NCBI RefSeq assembly: GCF_035920345.1 | Contig: NZ_CP109149.1 | Location: 2,480,001-2,544,000, forward strand | Reading direction: 5' to 3' | Source: Nocardia vinacea | GTDB taxonomy: Bacteria; Actinomycetota; Actinomycetes; Mycobacteriales; Mycobacteriaceae | Length of the DNA: 64,000 nt | In this document: piece after piece, positions 35,295 to 44,419 of the stretch | Layout of the letters: each line of letters starts with the position of its first letter | How positions within the stretch are numbered: position 1 is the stretch's first letter | Translations under genes and position numbers: made by a program | The notes under the pieces: generated by a model | What the model was told of the DNA's origin: nothing | The model's database searches: none | The model's input: only the letters and a program-made list of their open reading frames with translations

Positions 35295-38282
35295 TCAGGC
35301 CGACAGGTCGGTCGACTCGGCTCGCGCCATCTTCACCAACATGTCGTGCAACTCCTTCGCCAACTTCCCCGCCCGATCCCCGTGCAGCGCGACATCGGTG
35401 AAGGCATCGAGCAGGGCGAGGCTCGGATCCAGCGGGTTGAAGGTGAGATCCGCAGTGCCACGCAGTGATTCGGTAATCAGTCGACGCTGCGCCTCGTGCC
35501 TGGCCCGAAAGTCCCCCGCGACATCGAGCGCACAACCGAACTCACGCACAACCGCTGCATACACCGGCCGATCGGCATTGCGCCGCCGCCGCAACCACCT
35601 GCGCGGCCGCGCACTTCCGGCCGTCGGGACCAAGGTCGCCAAGGCACCCCCATCGAGCACCATCCAAATCGCCGACGCATCCGATTGCGGCAATGCCGGA
35701 GACGGCCCGCGCACAGCGGGCGCGTCATCGGCCGGATCAGTAATCCGTATGCCACGCAAGGCAATCGGATACCTGGTGAGCATGTCGTCCACCGCTGCCG
35801 TCACCTCCCGGACAACATACTTGTCGACATTCGGCCCATCGAATCCGACGATGTCCAGACCATGCTGCGCCGCCAACTCGACAGCGGTCGTTGATGTCGC
35901 CGAATCGACGGAATCCCCACGGGAGCACAGCATCTCGATGTCGGGATAGGTCGGAAGTCGTCCCGTCTCGGATTCCTGAACATAGACCGGCAGCGGTACA
36001 GTCCGCGGCTCCAGGTCCTCCGCGGGCGGCCACACCACCTGGGGCTCTCGCACGTAGACCGGTAGCGGTACCGAATCGGGTTGTTGCACATAAACGGGCA
36101 GCGATACCACGTCGGGCTCCGGAACGTCCGCCGGTACCGGCACTGCCTCAGGCCCCCGAACATCCGCCGGTAGCGCCGCTGCCGCAGGCTCGGCAGGAAC
36201 CGCTGACAACGGGACCACCTCGGGCGCCCCAAAATCCACCAGCGGGCGTGCCATCTCGGGTTCCGAAATGTAAGCCGGTCGCGGCAGAGCCTCAGGCTCC
36301 CGAACATCTGCTGGCAACCACACCGCCCCGGGCGCCTCCATTTCCACCGGCGCACGTCGTGACTCGGGAACTGAACCGTCAGCTGGCAGTGGCACTTCGT
36401 CCGCCCCACTGACATCCACCCGAAGCGACAGAGCCTCGGGTTCGCGAACATCCGCTGGTAGTGCCTCCGCCGCAGGCTCCGCGACATCAGCCGACAACGG
36501 CACCGACTCGGGTTCCCGAACATCTGCCGGTAGTGCCACCGCCGCAGGCTCCGCGACATCAGCCGACAACGGCACCGACTCGGGTTCCCGAACATCCGCC
36601 GGTAGCGCCACCGCTGCAGGCTCGGCAGCGTCCGCCAAGAACGGCACAGCCGCAGGTGCCGCAATATCCATCGGCGGGCGCACCGACTCGGGATCCAAAA
36701 CATCGGCCGGCAGAGTTGGAGCCGGGCGTTCCCCGACCTTCATCGGCACGAGTTCCGCAATATCCACCGACAGCGGCAGAGGATCCGGCGGCCGAACATC
36801 CCCGGCCGGCGAAACCGCCTCCGGCGCTCGAACATCCGTCGACGGTCGAATCGCCTCCCGGTTCGCGGACTCACCAAGCGGACCACTCGGTGCCGACACG
36901 GCTTCCTGTTCCCGAACATCTCCCGGTGACGCCACGGCCGCAGGCAGCGCAGCATCCGCCAGCAACGGCACAGCCGCAGATGCCTCGATATTCTCCACCG
37001 GCGCGGGTATCGACTCGCGTTCCGAAACATCCACCAGAAGCGACAGAGCCTCGGGTTCGCGAACATCCTCCGGCAGTGCCTCCGCCGCGGGCGCCGCAAC
37101 ATCGGCCGGTAGCGGCACTGCCTCCAACTCGCGGTCATCTGCCGGTAGCGCCTCCGCGACGTCAGCCGGGAATGGCACCTGGTCCAGCGCCGCGACATCC
37201 ACCGGCGGGCGTACCGTCTCGGGTTCCGAAACATCAGTCGGCCGCGGACCTGCCTCCAGCTCCCGAACGTCTGCCGGTAGCGTCGCGGCCGCGGGCTCGG
37301 CAGTATTCAGCATCTGCGACGTACCGTCCGGCTCGCCAACATCGACAGGCTGCGGTCGTGCCGTCTCAGGTTCTCGAACATCGACTGGCAGAGGTGGAGT
37401 TGGGCGTGCCCCGACATCCGCCGCCACTGGCACCGCGACGGGCTCCGCAACATTCACCGATGGCGGCAGAGGACCCGGCGGCCGAACATTCATCGGTGGC
37501 GAAACTACCTTCGGCGCTTGGACATCCGTCGACGCTCGAATCGCTTCCGGTTTCGCGGTCTCGCGCAGTGAACCAGTCGGTGCCGATACGGCCGACTCGG
37601 GGCCCGTGCGGATCGCGGTGGGTTGTCGAGACAGGGTTCGCTGGATTATCGGTGGGGCTGGGATCGGTTCCGGTGCAGGGAATGTGGCGGGTTCGGTGGG
37701 TGCGTTCGGTTTCGCCGGGCGCGGACGGACGGTGCGTTGTGACCAGGGGGTGTCCACTGTCCGACGGGACCACGGAGTTGGTGCGGGCTCGCGCACGAGT
37801 GGGCGGCGCCGACTTGCGGTGGGTAGGTCTGGCGTCGGTCGACCTGATGCGGTTTCCGAGTGCATTGCCGCAGACGCGACATTCGACTGTGCTGCTGCGA
37901 AGGCCGCGTCCGAACGCACATCTCCGGATGCGCCGACCGAACGCGCCTCCACAGATGCCGCGCCCGACTGCACTCCCACGGGTGCACCGTCCGACCACAC
38001 CTCCGCAGATGCGCCGTCCAACCGCACTTCCACGGATGCCGCATCCGAACGCACTTCCACCGATGCCGCATCCAACCGCACTTCCACCGATGCCGCATCC
38101 GAACGCACTTCCACCGATGCCGCATCCGAACGCACTTCTTCGGACGCCGCGACCGACTCCACCTCCGCGAATTCGATCGCGGCCTTCAGCTCGACGACGG
38201 TTCGGTTGGCTTCGGCGATGAGGCGTTCCAACCTCGTCACCATCGCCTGCAGTTCGCCCGGGTCGAACCGCGACCGCTGCAT
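35295..38282 (-). CDS. Large repeat protein with degenerate metallopeptidase-like C-terminal domain
   Basis: 995 residues. Residues 1-45 form a short coiled coil (LERLIAEANRTVVELKAAIE). Residues 50-115 repeat a 9-residue unit around SDAASVEVR. Residues 115-760 are Pro/Ala/Glu-rich, with a unit near 11-12 residues like LPADVREPEAV. The last 220 residues are globular: VREVTAAVDDMLTRYPIALR and then VVREFGCALDVAGDFRARHE. That last piece aligns by eye with HEFGHALDxAG of zinc proteases, but the histidines are Arg913 and Cys917, so it is probably inactive. No signal peptide. ATG 38282 has AGGAG upstream; the frame to 38399 adds no recognisable domain. Function is unknown; a secreted or phage-like toxin relative is one possibility. 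Confidence 0.7.
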   Translation of the reverse strand: MQRSRFDPGELQAMVTRLERLIAEANRTVVELKAAIEFAEVESVAASEEVRSDAASVEVRSDAASVEVRLDAASVEVRSDAASVEVRLDGASAEVWSDGAPVGVQSGAASVEARSVGASGDVRSDAAFAAAQSNVASAAMHSETASGRPTPDLPTASRRRPLVREPAPTPWSRRTVDTPWSQRTVRPRPAKPNAPTEPATFPAPEPIPAPPIIQRTLSRQPTAIRTGPESAVSAPTGSLRETAKPEAIRASTDVQAPKVVSPPMNVRPPGPLPPSVNVAEPVAVPVAADVGARPTPPLPVDVREPETARPQPVDVGEPDGTSQMLNTAEPAAATLPADVRELEAGPRPTDVSEPETVRPPVDVAALDQVPFPADVAEALPADDRELEAVPLPADVAAPAAEALPEDVREPEALSLLVDVSERESIPAPVENIEASAAVPLLADAALPAAVASPGDVREQEAVSAPSGPLGESANREAIRPSTDVRAPEAVSPAGDVRPPDPLPLSVDIAELVPMKVGERPAPTLPADVLDPESVRPPMDIAAPAAVPFLADAAEPAAVALPADVREPESVPLSADVAEPAAVALPADVREPESVPLSADVAEPAAEALPADVREPEALSLRVDVSGADEVPLPADGSVPESRRAPVEMEAPGAVWLPADVREPEALPRPAYISEPEMARPLVDFGAPEVVPLSAVPAEPAAAALPADVRGPEAVPVPADVPEPDVVSLPVYVQQPDSVPLPVYVREPQVVWPPAEDLEPRTVPLPVYVQESETGRLPTYPDIEMLCSRGDSVDSATSTTAVELAAQHGLDIVGFDGPNVDKYVVREVTAAVDDMLTRYPIALRGIRITDPADDAPAVRGPSPALPQSDASAIWMVLDGGALATLVPTAGSARPRRWLRRRRNADRPVYAAVVREFGCALDVAGDFRARHEAQRRLITESLRGTADLTFNPLDPSLALLDAFTDVALHGDRAGKLAKELHDMLVKMARAESTDLSA
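36000..37560 (-). repeat. Degenerate tandem repeat array (about 36 bp unit, 72 bp higher order)
   Basis: The central part of the gene at 35295-38282 is built from repeats of roughly 33-36 bp around GAACATCCGCCGGTAGCGCC. Two 72-bp copies at 36469-36540 and 36541-36612 are nearly identical, which points to recent unequal crossing-over or slippage. The repeats keep several other frames open on both strands; those frames are by-products. Confidence 0.8.
37935..38145 (-). repeat. 27-bp tandem repeat array (9-residue protein repeat)
   Basis: Seven to eight copies of a 27-bp unit, CCACCGATGCCGCATCCGAA plus seven bases, lie near the 5' end of the same gene. The copies between 38020 and 38130 are almost identical, and copies further in are worn. 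The unit encodes SDAASVEVR. Copy number is likely to vary between strains. Confidence 0.85.
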
Positions 38283-38495
38283 CACCGAGGTCTCCTGCTG
38301 TGTCGTTACCGCGGTCAGGTGCAACCGGGTGTGCTGACCCGTAACCACGGTCCGATTCGCATGGACCCGAGTACGGACAGTGGCACAGTCAATTTTCACT
38401 CACCTCGTCAAACCTCCCGAGATTGGGAAGTCCACACCTTGCCCAGCTCGGCCGGTTCGGGCAGGGTTCATCGGTCGAACTCAGAGGGCGCCACC

Positions 38496-39623
38496 TCAGA
38501 TCAACCATGGGTTGAAGCTGCAGTCCAGATTCGAATGGTGCGCGGGATCCAGGGCCTCGAGCACGATGGAGGCCGAACGCGGTGAATACATCATGGTCAG
38601 GTGGTCGGACAGATCCTGTTCGCAGCCGTCCTGCAGCGTGATGTTGTCGACCGTGGCATCCGGCCCGGCCTGCAGGAATGTCCAGTTGTACGGGTTGGTG
38701 ACCTCGTCGTACCGCGACCCCACGACCGTGTAGTCGACACCGGGGACGGTATCCCCGTTCGCGTTGAGCCGCGCATAGAACGAAGACCCCACCGCCTGTT
38801 CGATATTCGACAGCCCGACGATCGGCTCGTAGAAACCGAGGATATTCACACCGAGGTTATTGATGGCCCGCCCCAGCAACGCGATGCCCATCAACGACGT
38901 GCCGTGGTGGGTGGCACCGAAAGTGACCAGCTTGCCGACCTTATCGGCACCTCCGTCGTATTTCAGATACTGATTCGCCACCGTTCCACCCTGCGAATGG
39001 CCAACGATGTCGACCTTCTCCGCGCCCGTGGCCGCGCGCACCCGCTCCACGAAATCCGCCAGCTGGCGCGAGGATTCGGCCATCGGCCCGACCCCGTAGC
39101 GACCGGGCAGCACCGCACCGATCCCACCGCCCTCCATCAGCCCCGATCGCCCGAAATTGAAGGCGAATACGCAGAATCCCGCCCGCGCCAACTGCGGCGA
39201 GAGATAGGCAAATGTGTCGAAGGCATTGAGCCAGGTGCCGTGCAACAGCACCACTGGGTTCGGATGTTCGGCACTCGGCTTGCAGTCCCACCGGTTCGCA
39301 CCCGGCGGCGCGACATCCGGGTGCGCGAGACCGTACGCGAAAGCCGCAAGGGCCGCGGTCATTTCGGGTCCTTCACCGACAGTATTGGATGCGATGCTCT
39401 TCGCCCAGCCCGATCCGCTTCCGGTATCCACGATCGCCTGTGGCTGGCGCCCGTCCGGAGCCGGGGCCAGCCCCGCGTTGATCTGTTCGACGAGGATTTG
39501 CTGATCGGATTCGGCGGGCACCGCGCCCGCCGTACCGAATCCGAGTCCATGCGCCACGGACAGTCCAGCGATGAGGGCGGCACCCGCGAAGGCGCGGCAG
39601 CCGCGTTGCTTCATTGCAAACAT
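38496..39623 (-). CDS. Secreted class 2 triacylglycerol lipase/esterase
   Basis: 375 residues with a signal peptide (FAGAALIAGLSVAHGLGFG, cut near AGAVPAES). The hydrolase core shows NPVVLLHGTWLNAF as the oxyanion strand and VDIVGHSQGGTVANQYLKY as the nucleophile elbow with Ser in GHSQGG. The late Asp and His lie in DYTVVGSRYDEV and SDHLTMMY. This is the Lipase_2 (EstA-like) family common in Nocardia and Rhodococcus. It should split acylglycerols or polyesters outside the membrane. It diverges from the PucR-type regulator gene. Confidence 0.87.
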   Translation of the reverse strand: MFAMKQRGCRAFAGAALIAGLSVAHGLGFGTAGAVPAESDQQILVEQINAGLAPAPDGRQPQAIVDTGSGSGWAKSIASNTVGEGPEMTAALAAFAYGLAHPDVAPPGANRWDCKPSAEHPNPVVLLHGTWLNAFDTFAYLSPQLARAGFCVFAFNFGRSGLMEGGGIGAVLPGRYGVGPMAESSRQLADFVERVRAATGAEKVDIVGHSQGGTVANQYLKYDGGADKVGKLVTFGATHHGTSLMGIALLGRAINNLGVNILGFYEPIVGLSNIEQAVGSSFYARLNANGDTVPGVDYTVVGSRYDEVTNPYNWTFLQAGPDATVDNITLQDGCEQDLSDHLTMMYSPRSASIVLEALDPAHHSNLDCSFNPWLI

Positions 39624-39788
39624 TTCGTACTTCCCATCCCGATCGGTTCCGCCCCACGCCGGTCGCTATGCCACAGGTCACAGATCGCACGAAATGTGAT
39701 GGCCGCCATTGTGATTACGCGGTATTCGAAATCTAGGACGGTCTTTAGTCGACGTCACTACACGCCATGACGAATAACTCCACGCTGG

Positions 39789-39857
39789 TTTGTCGTCGAC
39801 GACAAAGTTCTGGTTGATAAAACCGAAACGTTGAACCGCCCACTGTCGTCGGCAACA
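39789..39857. promoter_or_regulatory. Perfect 18-bp palindrome and a related copy, probable PucR operators
   Basis: TTTGTCGTCGACGACAAA at 39789-39806 is a perfect palindrome. Its core TGTCGTCGACGACA has a partner, TGTCGTCGGCAACA, at 39844-39857, 53 bp (about five helical turns) further on. Both lie just before the PucR-type gene (ATG 39866) and in the gap shared with the divergent lipase gene. Autoregulation by looping or paired dimers is a reasonable inference. Confidence 0.65.
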
Positions 39858-39865
39858 ATCGGCGC

Positions 39866-41101
39866 ATGGCAATCGCTACGACCTCGGCCATCCGAGACGC
39901 TCCATTGGTGACCCGGCTACTGACCCGGTGGCCGCAGATCTCCGAGCGCATGCTCGCCGAGGGCCTCGGCGCGACGCCACCCGCGACCGATCTGCCCGAG
40001 GGCCATTTCACCGCGGAGGTGCTGCCCGCCATCTACGGCTGCGGCCGCGCCGTACTGCACGCCATCGGCGAAGACCGCGAATTCACCGGAGCCGAGGTCG
40101 CGACCTTCGTGGCACCGGTCGCTGAGCGGCATGCCGAAGACCGCTTCCCGCTGTCGATCCTGATCGAGGCAATCCACGGCTCGGCGCAATCGGTACTCGC
40201 CGAAGCTGCCGCACTCGCGACGCCCGATGAAATGGCCGATCTGGTCCAGGTCGGCTCCCGCCTGCTCGATCTGCTCAAGCACATCAATATCATCGTCGTC
40301 GAGACCTACACGGCGGTCGAACAATCCATCTACAACGCCGAGCGGGAAGCCCGCCGCGAACTGTGTTCAGCACTGCTGCGCGGCCAACCCGCCGATGAAC
40401 AGGCCGCCCGTGCCGACACCCCGCTCAGCGACCGCTACACGGTGCTCGGCATCCATATCGATTCCGACGACCAGTCCACCTCCGTCGCCGATCTGCTGGC
40501 CCGGCGACGGATACGGATCCTGCACCGCACCCTCGACACGATCAGCAACGGCACCGCCCTGGTGACCTTCGACGGATCCACCGGAATCGCTCTGCTCCCA
40601 AGGTATTCCGACGAACCCGAGTCGACCCGTTACGCCGGGCTGGCGGCCGAGCTGGCCGAACAATTCGGCGCGTCGGCATATCTGGCCGAATGCCCGGCGG
40701 TCCCGCGCGCCGAACTGCCCGAAGCCGCGACGGAAGTCGCCGAACTCGCAACGCTCGCACGCCTACTCGGCCGCCCGACCGGAACCTACCGACTCGACGA
40801 TCTGCTGCTCGAATACCAACTCACCCGACCGGGCCACGCCCGCGACCGGCTGGGCGAGCGGATCACCCCACTGCTGAGCAACCCCCATCTCCTGGAAGCA
40901 TTGGAGGCACATCTGCGCTACGGATCCGACCGTAAAGCCGCGGCGGCACGACTTCATGTGCACCCCAACACCTTCAGCTATCGACTGCGCCGCATTGCCG
41001 AACTCACCGGTATCGATCCCGCCGACCCGAACAACTCACGCCTGCTCGCCGCATCACTCACGATCCAGCGCACGCACCAGCCGCCCGAACCGCGACGGTA
41101 G
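39866..41101 (+). CDS. PucR/CdaR-type transcriptional regulator
   Basis: 411 residues. The N-terminal half is a helical sensory domain (LTRWPQISERMLAEGLGA). The middle is a GGDEF-like regulatory fold (YTVLGIHIDSDDQS). The C terminus has the HTH_30 DNA-binding domain: LEALEAHLRYGSDRKAAA, then LHVHPNTFSYRLRRIAELTG. Such proteins sense metabolites and usually control neighbouring catabolic genes. Two palindromes lie just upstream. The divergent lipase gene and itself are the likely targets. It ends 5 bp before the convergent GntR gene. Confidence 0.88.
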   Translation: MAIATTSAIRDAPLVTRLLTRWPQISERMLAEGLGATPPATDLPEGHFTAEVLPAIYGCGRAVLHAIGEDREFTGAEVATFVAPVAERHAEDRFPLSILIEAIHGSAQSVLAEAAALATPDEMADLVQVGSRLLDLLKHINIIVVETYTAVEQSIYNAEREARRELCSALLRGQPADEQAARADTPLSDRYTVLGIHIDSDDQSTSVADLLARRRIRILHRTLDTISNGTALVTFDGSTGIALLPRYSDEPESTRYAGLAAELAEQFGASAYLAECPAVPRAELPEAATEVAELATLARLLGRPTGTYRLDDLLLEYQLTRPGHARDRLGERITPLLSNPHLLEALEAHLRYGSDRKAAAARLHVHPNTFSYRLRRIAELTGIDPADPNNSRLLAASLTIQRTHQPPEPRR

Positions 41102-41106
41102 GCCGC

Positions 41107-41784
41107 TCAGGCGCCGATCCGGGCGACCGTCTCGGCGACTCGCTCCAGGTGATCGGTCATCGCCGCACGCGCGGCCTCCGGCGCACCGGCCTCGATGGCC
41201 CGCACGATGGCCTCGTGCTCGCGGTCGGAATCGGTGCGGCGGTCCTGGGTCAGGTTCAAGAACTCCGATTGCAGATCCAGCGCGCGGCGGGTGTCCGCCA
41301 CCATGGCGGTCAGCATCGTATTGCCGCTCGCGGCGGCGATCGCGGTGTGCAATTCGCCGTCGTAGCGGACCCATTCGTGCGCATCCGGGGCCGCCGCGAG
41401 CTTGTCCAGGATCTCGAACAGCTGCCGCACCTGCTCCGGCGTGCGGCGCTCGGCGGCGAATCCGGCGGCCGGTATTTCGACGAGCCGGCGCGCCTCGATC
41501 AGATCACCGGCACCGACACCCGCGAAGGTCGGCTGGGTATCGGCATTCTTGGAGACGATGAAAGTGCCTCGGCCGGTGTGAGTTTCGGTGAGTCCGAGGA
41601 TGGCGCAGGCATGTAGTGCCTCGCGTACCACCGGCCGACTCACCCCGAACTGCTTGGCCAGCGCCAACTCCGCGGGCAGGCGATCGCCCACCGCGTAATC
41701 GTCGCTCTGGATGAGGCTCTTCAGCCGACGAAAGACCGCTTCGGTGGCGCCGATGCGCTGCACGTACCCTTCCTCGACCGTCAC
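41107..41784 (-). CDS. GntR-family regulator with FCD domain (FadR type)
   Basis: 225 residues. The winged helix-turn-helix is at residues 10-75 (VFRRLKSLIQ, then GDRLPAELALAKQFGVSRPV). The FCD ligand domain follows, with likely metal ligands in the region VRYDGELHTAIAAASGN and LQDR-like SDREHEAIVRAIEAG. It diverges from the permease-asparaginase-aspartase operon and very likely represses it; aspartate or fumarate would be plausible inducers. GTG 41784 (VTVEEGYVQRIG) is preferred to the longer frame from 41832. Confidence 0.87.
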   Translation of the reverse strand: MTVEEGYVQRIGATEAVFRRLKSLIQSDDYAVGDRLPAELALAKQFGVSRPVVREALHACAILGLTETHTGRGTFIVSKNADTQPTFAGVGAGDLIEARRLVEIPAAGFAAERRTPEQVRQLFEILDKLAAAPDAHEWVRYDGELHTAIAAASGNTMLTAMVADTRRALDLQSEFLNLTQDRRTDSDREHEAIVRAIEAGAPEAARAAMTDHLERVAETVARIGA

Positions 41785-41833
41785 GCGACCCAGTATGGCA
41801 TTGACAGCAGCTGTGACCACCATTACAGTCAAC

Positions 41834-41844
41834 CTGTCTTACAG
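41834..41844. promoter_or_regulatory. Operator-like dyad between GntR and permease genes
   Basis: CTGTCTTACAG is a dyad with 4-bp arms and lies midway between the divergent genes. Similar half-sites, TTACAG at 41823-41828 and CTGACAG at 41846-41852, flank it. Short dyads of this kind are typical for FadR-type GntR proteins. Binding is inferred. Confidence 0.4.
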
Positions 41845-41895
41845 CCTGACAGCCTTACTTCTTCGGGGCTGGATCCGGCCCATGGAAGGTTTTCG

Positions 41896-43359
41896 ATGCA
41901 ACATCACGACCAACAGTCGACCGCCGCCACCACGCCCGCACCGCGGATCGATATCGGGGACCTCGGCTACCAGAAGCGGCTACGCAAGCGCCATATGCAG
42001 ATGATCGCGATCGGCGGATCGATCGGCACCGGGCTGTTCCTCGGCGCCAGCGGCCGGATGTCGCTCGCGGGACCATCCCTCGCCCTCGTCTACATCGTGT
42101 GCGGAATCTTCACTTTCATGGTCGTGCGCGCACTCGGCGAACTGGTGATGTACCGGCCTTCGTCCGGGGCGTTCGTGTCCTATGCCCGCGAATTCCTCGG
42201 TGAACGCGGCGCGTATTCGGTGGGTTGGCTGTACTTCCTGAACTGGTCGACGACCCTCGTCGCCGACATCACAGCGGTCGCGCTCTACGCGCACTTCTGG
42301 TCGTTCTTCGTGCCCGTGCCGCAGTGGGTACTGGCGCTCATCGCGCTGATGGTCGTCGTCGCACTCAATGTGATGTCGGTGCGACTGTTCGGCGAACTCG
42401 AGTTCTGGTTCGCGCTGGTCAAGGTCGGAACCATCGTCGTATTCATGGTGCTGGCCATCGGATTCATCGTCACCGGCACCTCGGTCGGCGCGAACGTCCC
42501 CGGCATCTCGACGATCACCGATCACGGCGGCCTGTTCCCCCGCGGCCTGGCACCCATGCTCACCATCGCCCTCGGTGTGGTGTTCGCCTTCGGCGGCACC
42601 GAAATGATCGGCGTCGCCGCAGGTGAAGCCGACAATCCCCGACTGGTGGTGCCGCGCGCGGTCAACTCCATCATGTGGCGGATCATCCTGTTCTACGCGG
42701 GCTCGGTCATCCTGTTCACACTGCTCCTGCCGTGGACGGCCTACTCCCCCGATGAAAGTCCGTTCGTCACGGTGATGAGTTCGATCGGCATCCCGCACGC
42801 CGCCGACGTCATGAATCTGGTGGTGCTCACCGCCGCGATGTCGAGCCTCAACGCCGGGCTCTACGCGACCGGTCGCACCCTGCGCTCGATGGCGGTGGCC
42901 GGTGCGGCACCACGTTTCGCCCAGCGCATGAACCGCAACGGCGCACCGTACGGCGGCATTCTGATCACCAGCGTGGTCGGTATCGCGGGCGTGGTGCTCA
43001 ATCTCGTCATGCCGCACAAGGCCTTCGAGATCGTGCTGAATCTGGCCGGACTCGGCATCGTCGGCACCTGGGCGTCGATCATGATCTGCCACTGGATCTT
43101 CGTGCGCCGAGCCGAGCAGGGGCACTACCGCAGGCCCGCCTTCCGGCTGCCCTTCGCGCCGGTGCTCAACATCCTCACGCTCGGCTTCCTCCTCGCCGTC
43201 ATCCTGCTGATGTTCTTCGACGACGAGATCGGGCGCATCACGCTGGCGGCATTCCTGCTGGTCCTCGTCGCGATGGTGGTGGGTTGGTTCCGGGTTCGGG
43301 GTCGACTGGATCCGGACGTGCTCGCTCCGATGTCGGAAACCGGATCGGAGACCTCGTGA
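41896..43359 (+). CDS. Amino-acid permease, AnsP/GABA-permease type
   Basis: 487 residues with about 12 membrane helices. The first helix has the APC family signature MIAIGGSIGTGLFLGAS, and VFAFGGTEMIGVAAGEADNP is the conserved helix 6 region. The closest named group is AnsP-type asparagine permeases. Its stop overlaps the asparaginase start as GTGA, and aspartase follows. The three genes would import asparagine, convert it to aspartate and then to fumarate. The dyad at 41834 and the GntR gene upstream suggest regulation. Confidence 0.88.
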   Translation: MQHHDQQSTAATTPAPRIDIGDLGYQKRLRKRHMQMIAIGGSIGTGLFLGASGRMSLAGPSLALVYIVCGIFTFMVVRALGELVMYRPSSGAFVSYAREFLGERGAYSVGWLYFLNWSTTLVADITAVALYAHFWSFFVPVPQWVLALIALMVVVALNVMSVRLFGELEFWFALVKVGTIVVFMVLAIGFIVTGTSVGANVPGISTITDHGGLFPRGLAPMLTIALGVVFAFGGTEMIGVAAGEADNPRLVVPRAVNSIMWRIILFYAGSVILFTLLLPWTAYSPDESPFVTVMSSIGIPHAADVMNLVVLTAAMSSLNAGLYATGRTLRSMAVAGAAPRFAQRMNRNGAPYGGILITSVVGIAGVVLNLVMPHKAFEIVLNLAGLGIVGTWASIMICHWIFVRRAEQGHYRRPAFRLPFAPVLNILTLGFLLAVILLMFFDDEIGRITLAAFLLVLVAMVVGWFRVRGRLDPDVLAPMSETGSETS

Positions 43360-44408
43360 CCTCGATCGCCACGGTGCCGCACCGTCTTTCGCAGATCAGT
43401 GTCGACATCCTCTACACCGGTGGCACATTCGGGATGGTCGATCACGGTGACGGACTGCGGCCCCGCCGGGGTCTGGGCAGCGAAATCGCAAACACCATCG
43501 CACGATTCGAGCGGGAGAACGGCATCGCGGTTCGGTTCGACTACACCGAACTCGAGCAGGTCATCGATAGTGCCGATGCCGGGCCCGATACTGCCCGCCG
43601 GATCGCCGCACAGGTCCGATCCGGTATAGCGGAGCGGCAACCGGATGGGATCGTCGTTGTGCACGGCACCGACACGATGGCCTATGTGGGCGCTCGGTTG
43701 GCATTCGAGCTGCACGGTATCGAGGTGCCCGTCGTGCTGACTGGAGCGCAGATCCCGCTGGGCTTTCCCGGTAGCGACGCACGGAGCAACCTGACGCTTG
43801 CGCTGAACAGCATTGCCGCCCAGGCAGTTCCGGGAACGTTTATCGCCTTCGGCGAGTCGCTGCATCCGAGTGTGCGGGCCAGCAAACGCGCCTGCGACGA
43901 CTACGACGGATTCGCCACGGTCCGGGAGTACACACCGCCGACCGCACCACCACGACTGCCCGAGACTCGACCGCGCATCGACAGCCCATCCGTCGGCCTG
44001 TTCACCGTCTTTCCCGGAATGCATCCGGACCTGCTCGATACGGCACTGCGCCACTACCAGGGCGGACTCGTACTCGAGTGCTACGGCTCGGGCACACTGC
44101 CACTGCACGGTTCGGCAACGGTCGAGGTCATCCGCGCGGCCACCGCACGGGGAACGCCGGTAGTGGTCATCACCCACTGTGATAGCGGCACAGTCGATCT
44201 CGACCGCTATCAGCCCGGCCGGGCCATGCGCGATGCCGGTGCCATCGGTGGCGGCGATATGACCAGGGAGGCCGCACTCGCGAAACTCGGGTACCTGGTC
44301 GACATCGGCCTGTCCGGTAGCGAACTGCGCCGGTGGATGACGACCAACCTGCTCGGCGAACTCTCGAATCACCCCGTGACACAGCCGTTCCCACACACAT
44401 CCAACTGA
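43356..44408 (+). CDS. L-asparaginase
   Basis: 350 residues of the bacterial Thr-asparaginase family. The first active-site signature is ILYTGGTFGMVDHG with the nucleophilic Thr, and the second is VVVHGTDTMAYVGARL. It hydrolyses asparagine to aspartate and ammonia. No signal peptide is visible, so it should be cytoplasmic. Its GTG start overlaps the permease stop, and the aspartase ATG is 11 bp after its stop. Preference for asparagine over glutamine is taken from context. Confidence 0.92.
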   Translation: MTSIATVPHRLSQISVDILYTGGTFGMVDHGDGLRPRRGLGSEIANTIARFERENGIAVRFDYTELEQVIDSADAGPDTARRIAAQVRSGIAERQPDGIVVVHGTDTMAYVGARLAFELHGIEVPVVLTGAQIPLGFPGSDARSNLTLALNSIAAQAVPGTFIAFGESLHPSVRASKRACDDYDGFATVREYTPPTAPPRLPETRPRIDSPSVGLFTVFPGMHPDLLDTALRHYQGGLVLECYGSGTLPLHGSATVEVIRAATARGTPVVVITHCDSGTVDLDRYQPGRAMRDAGAIGGGDMTREAALAKLGYLVDIGLSGSELRRWMTTNLLGELSNHPVTQPFPHTSN

Positions 44409-44419
44409 ACAGGAATCCG

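Noticed and set aside
36461..38221. Long plus-strand open frame opposite the repeat protein
   Set aside because: It stays open only because the repeats lack stops in several frames. It has no ribosome site, and its composition (Pro/Arg/His-rich) matches no family, while the minus-strand frame has a coiled coil and a globular end.
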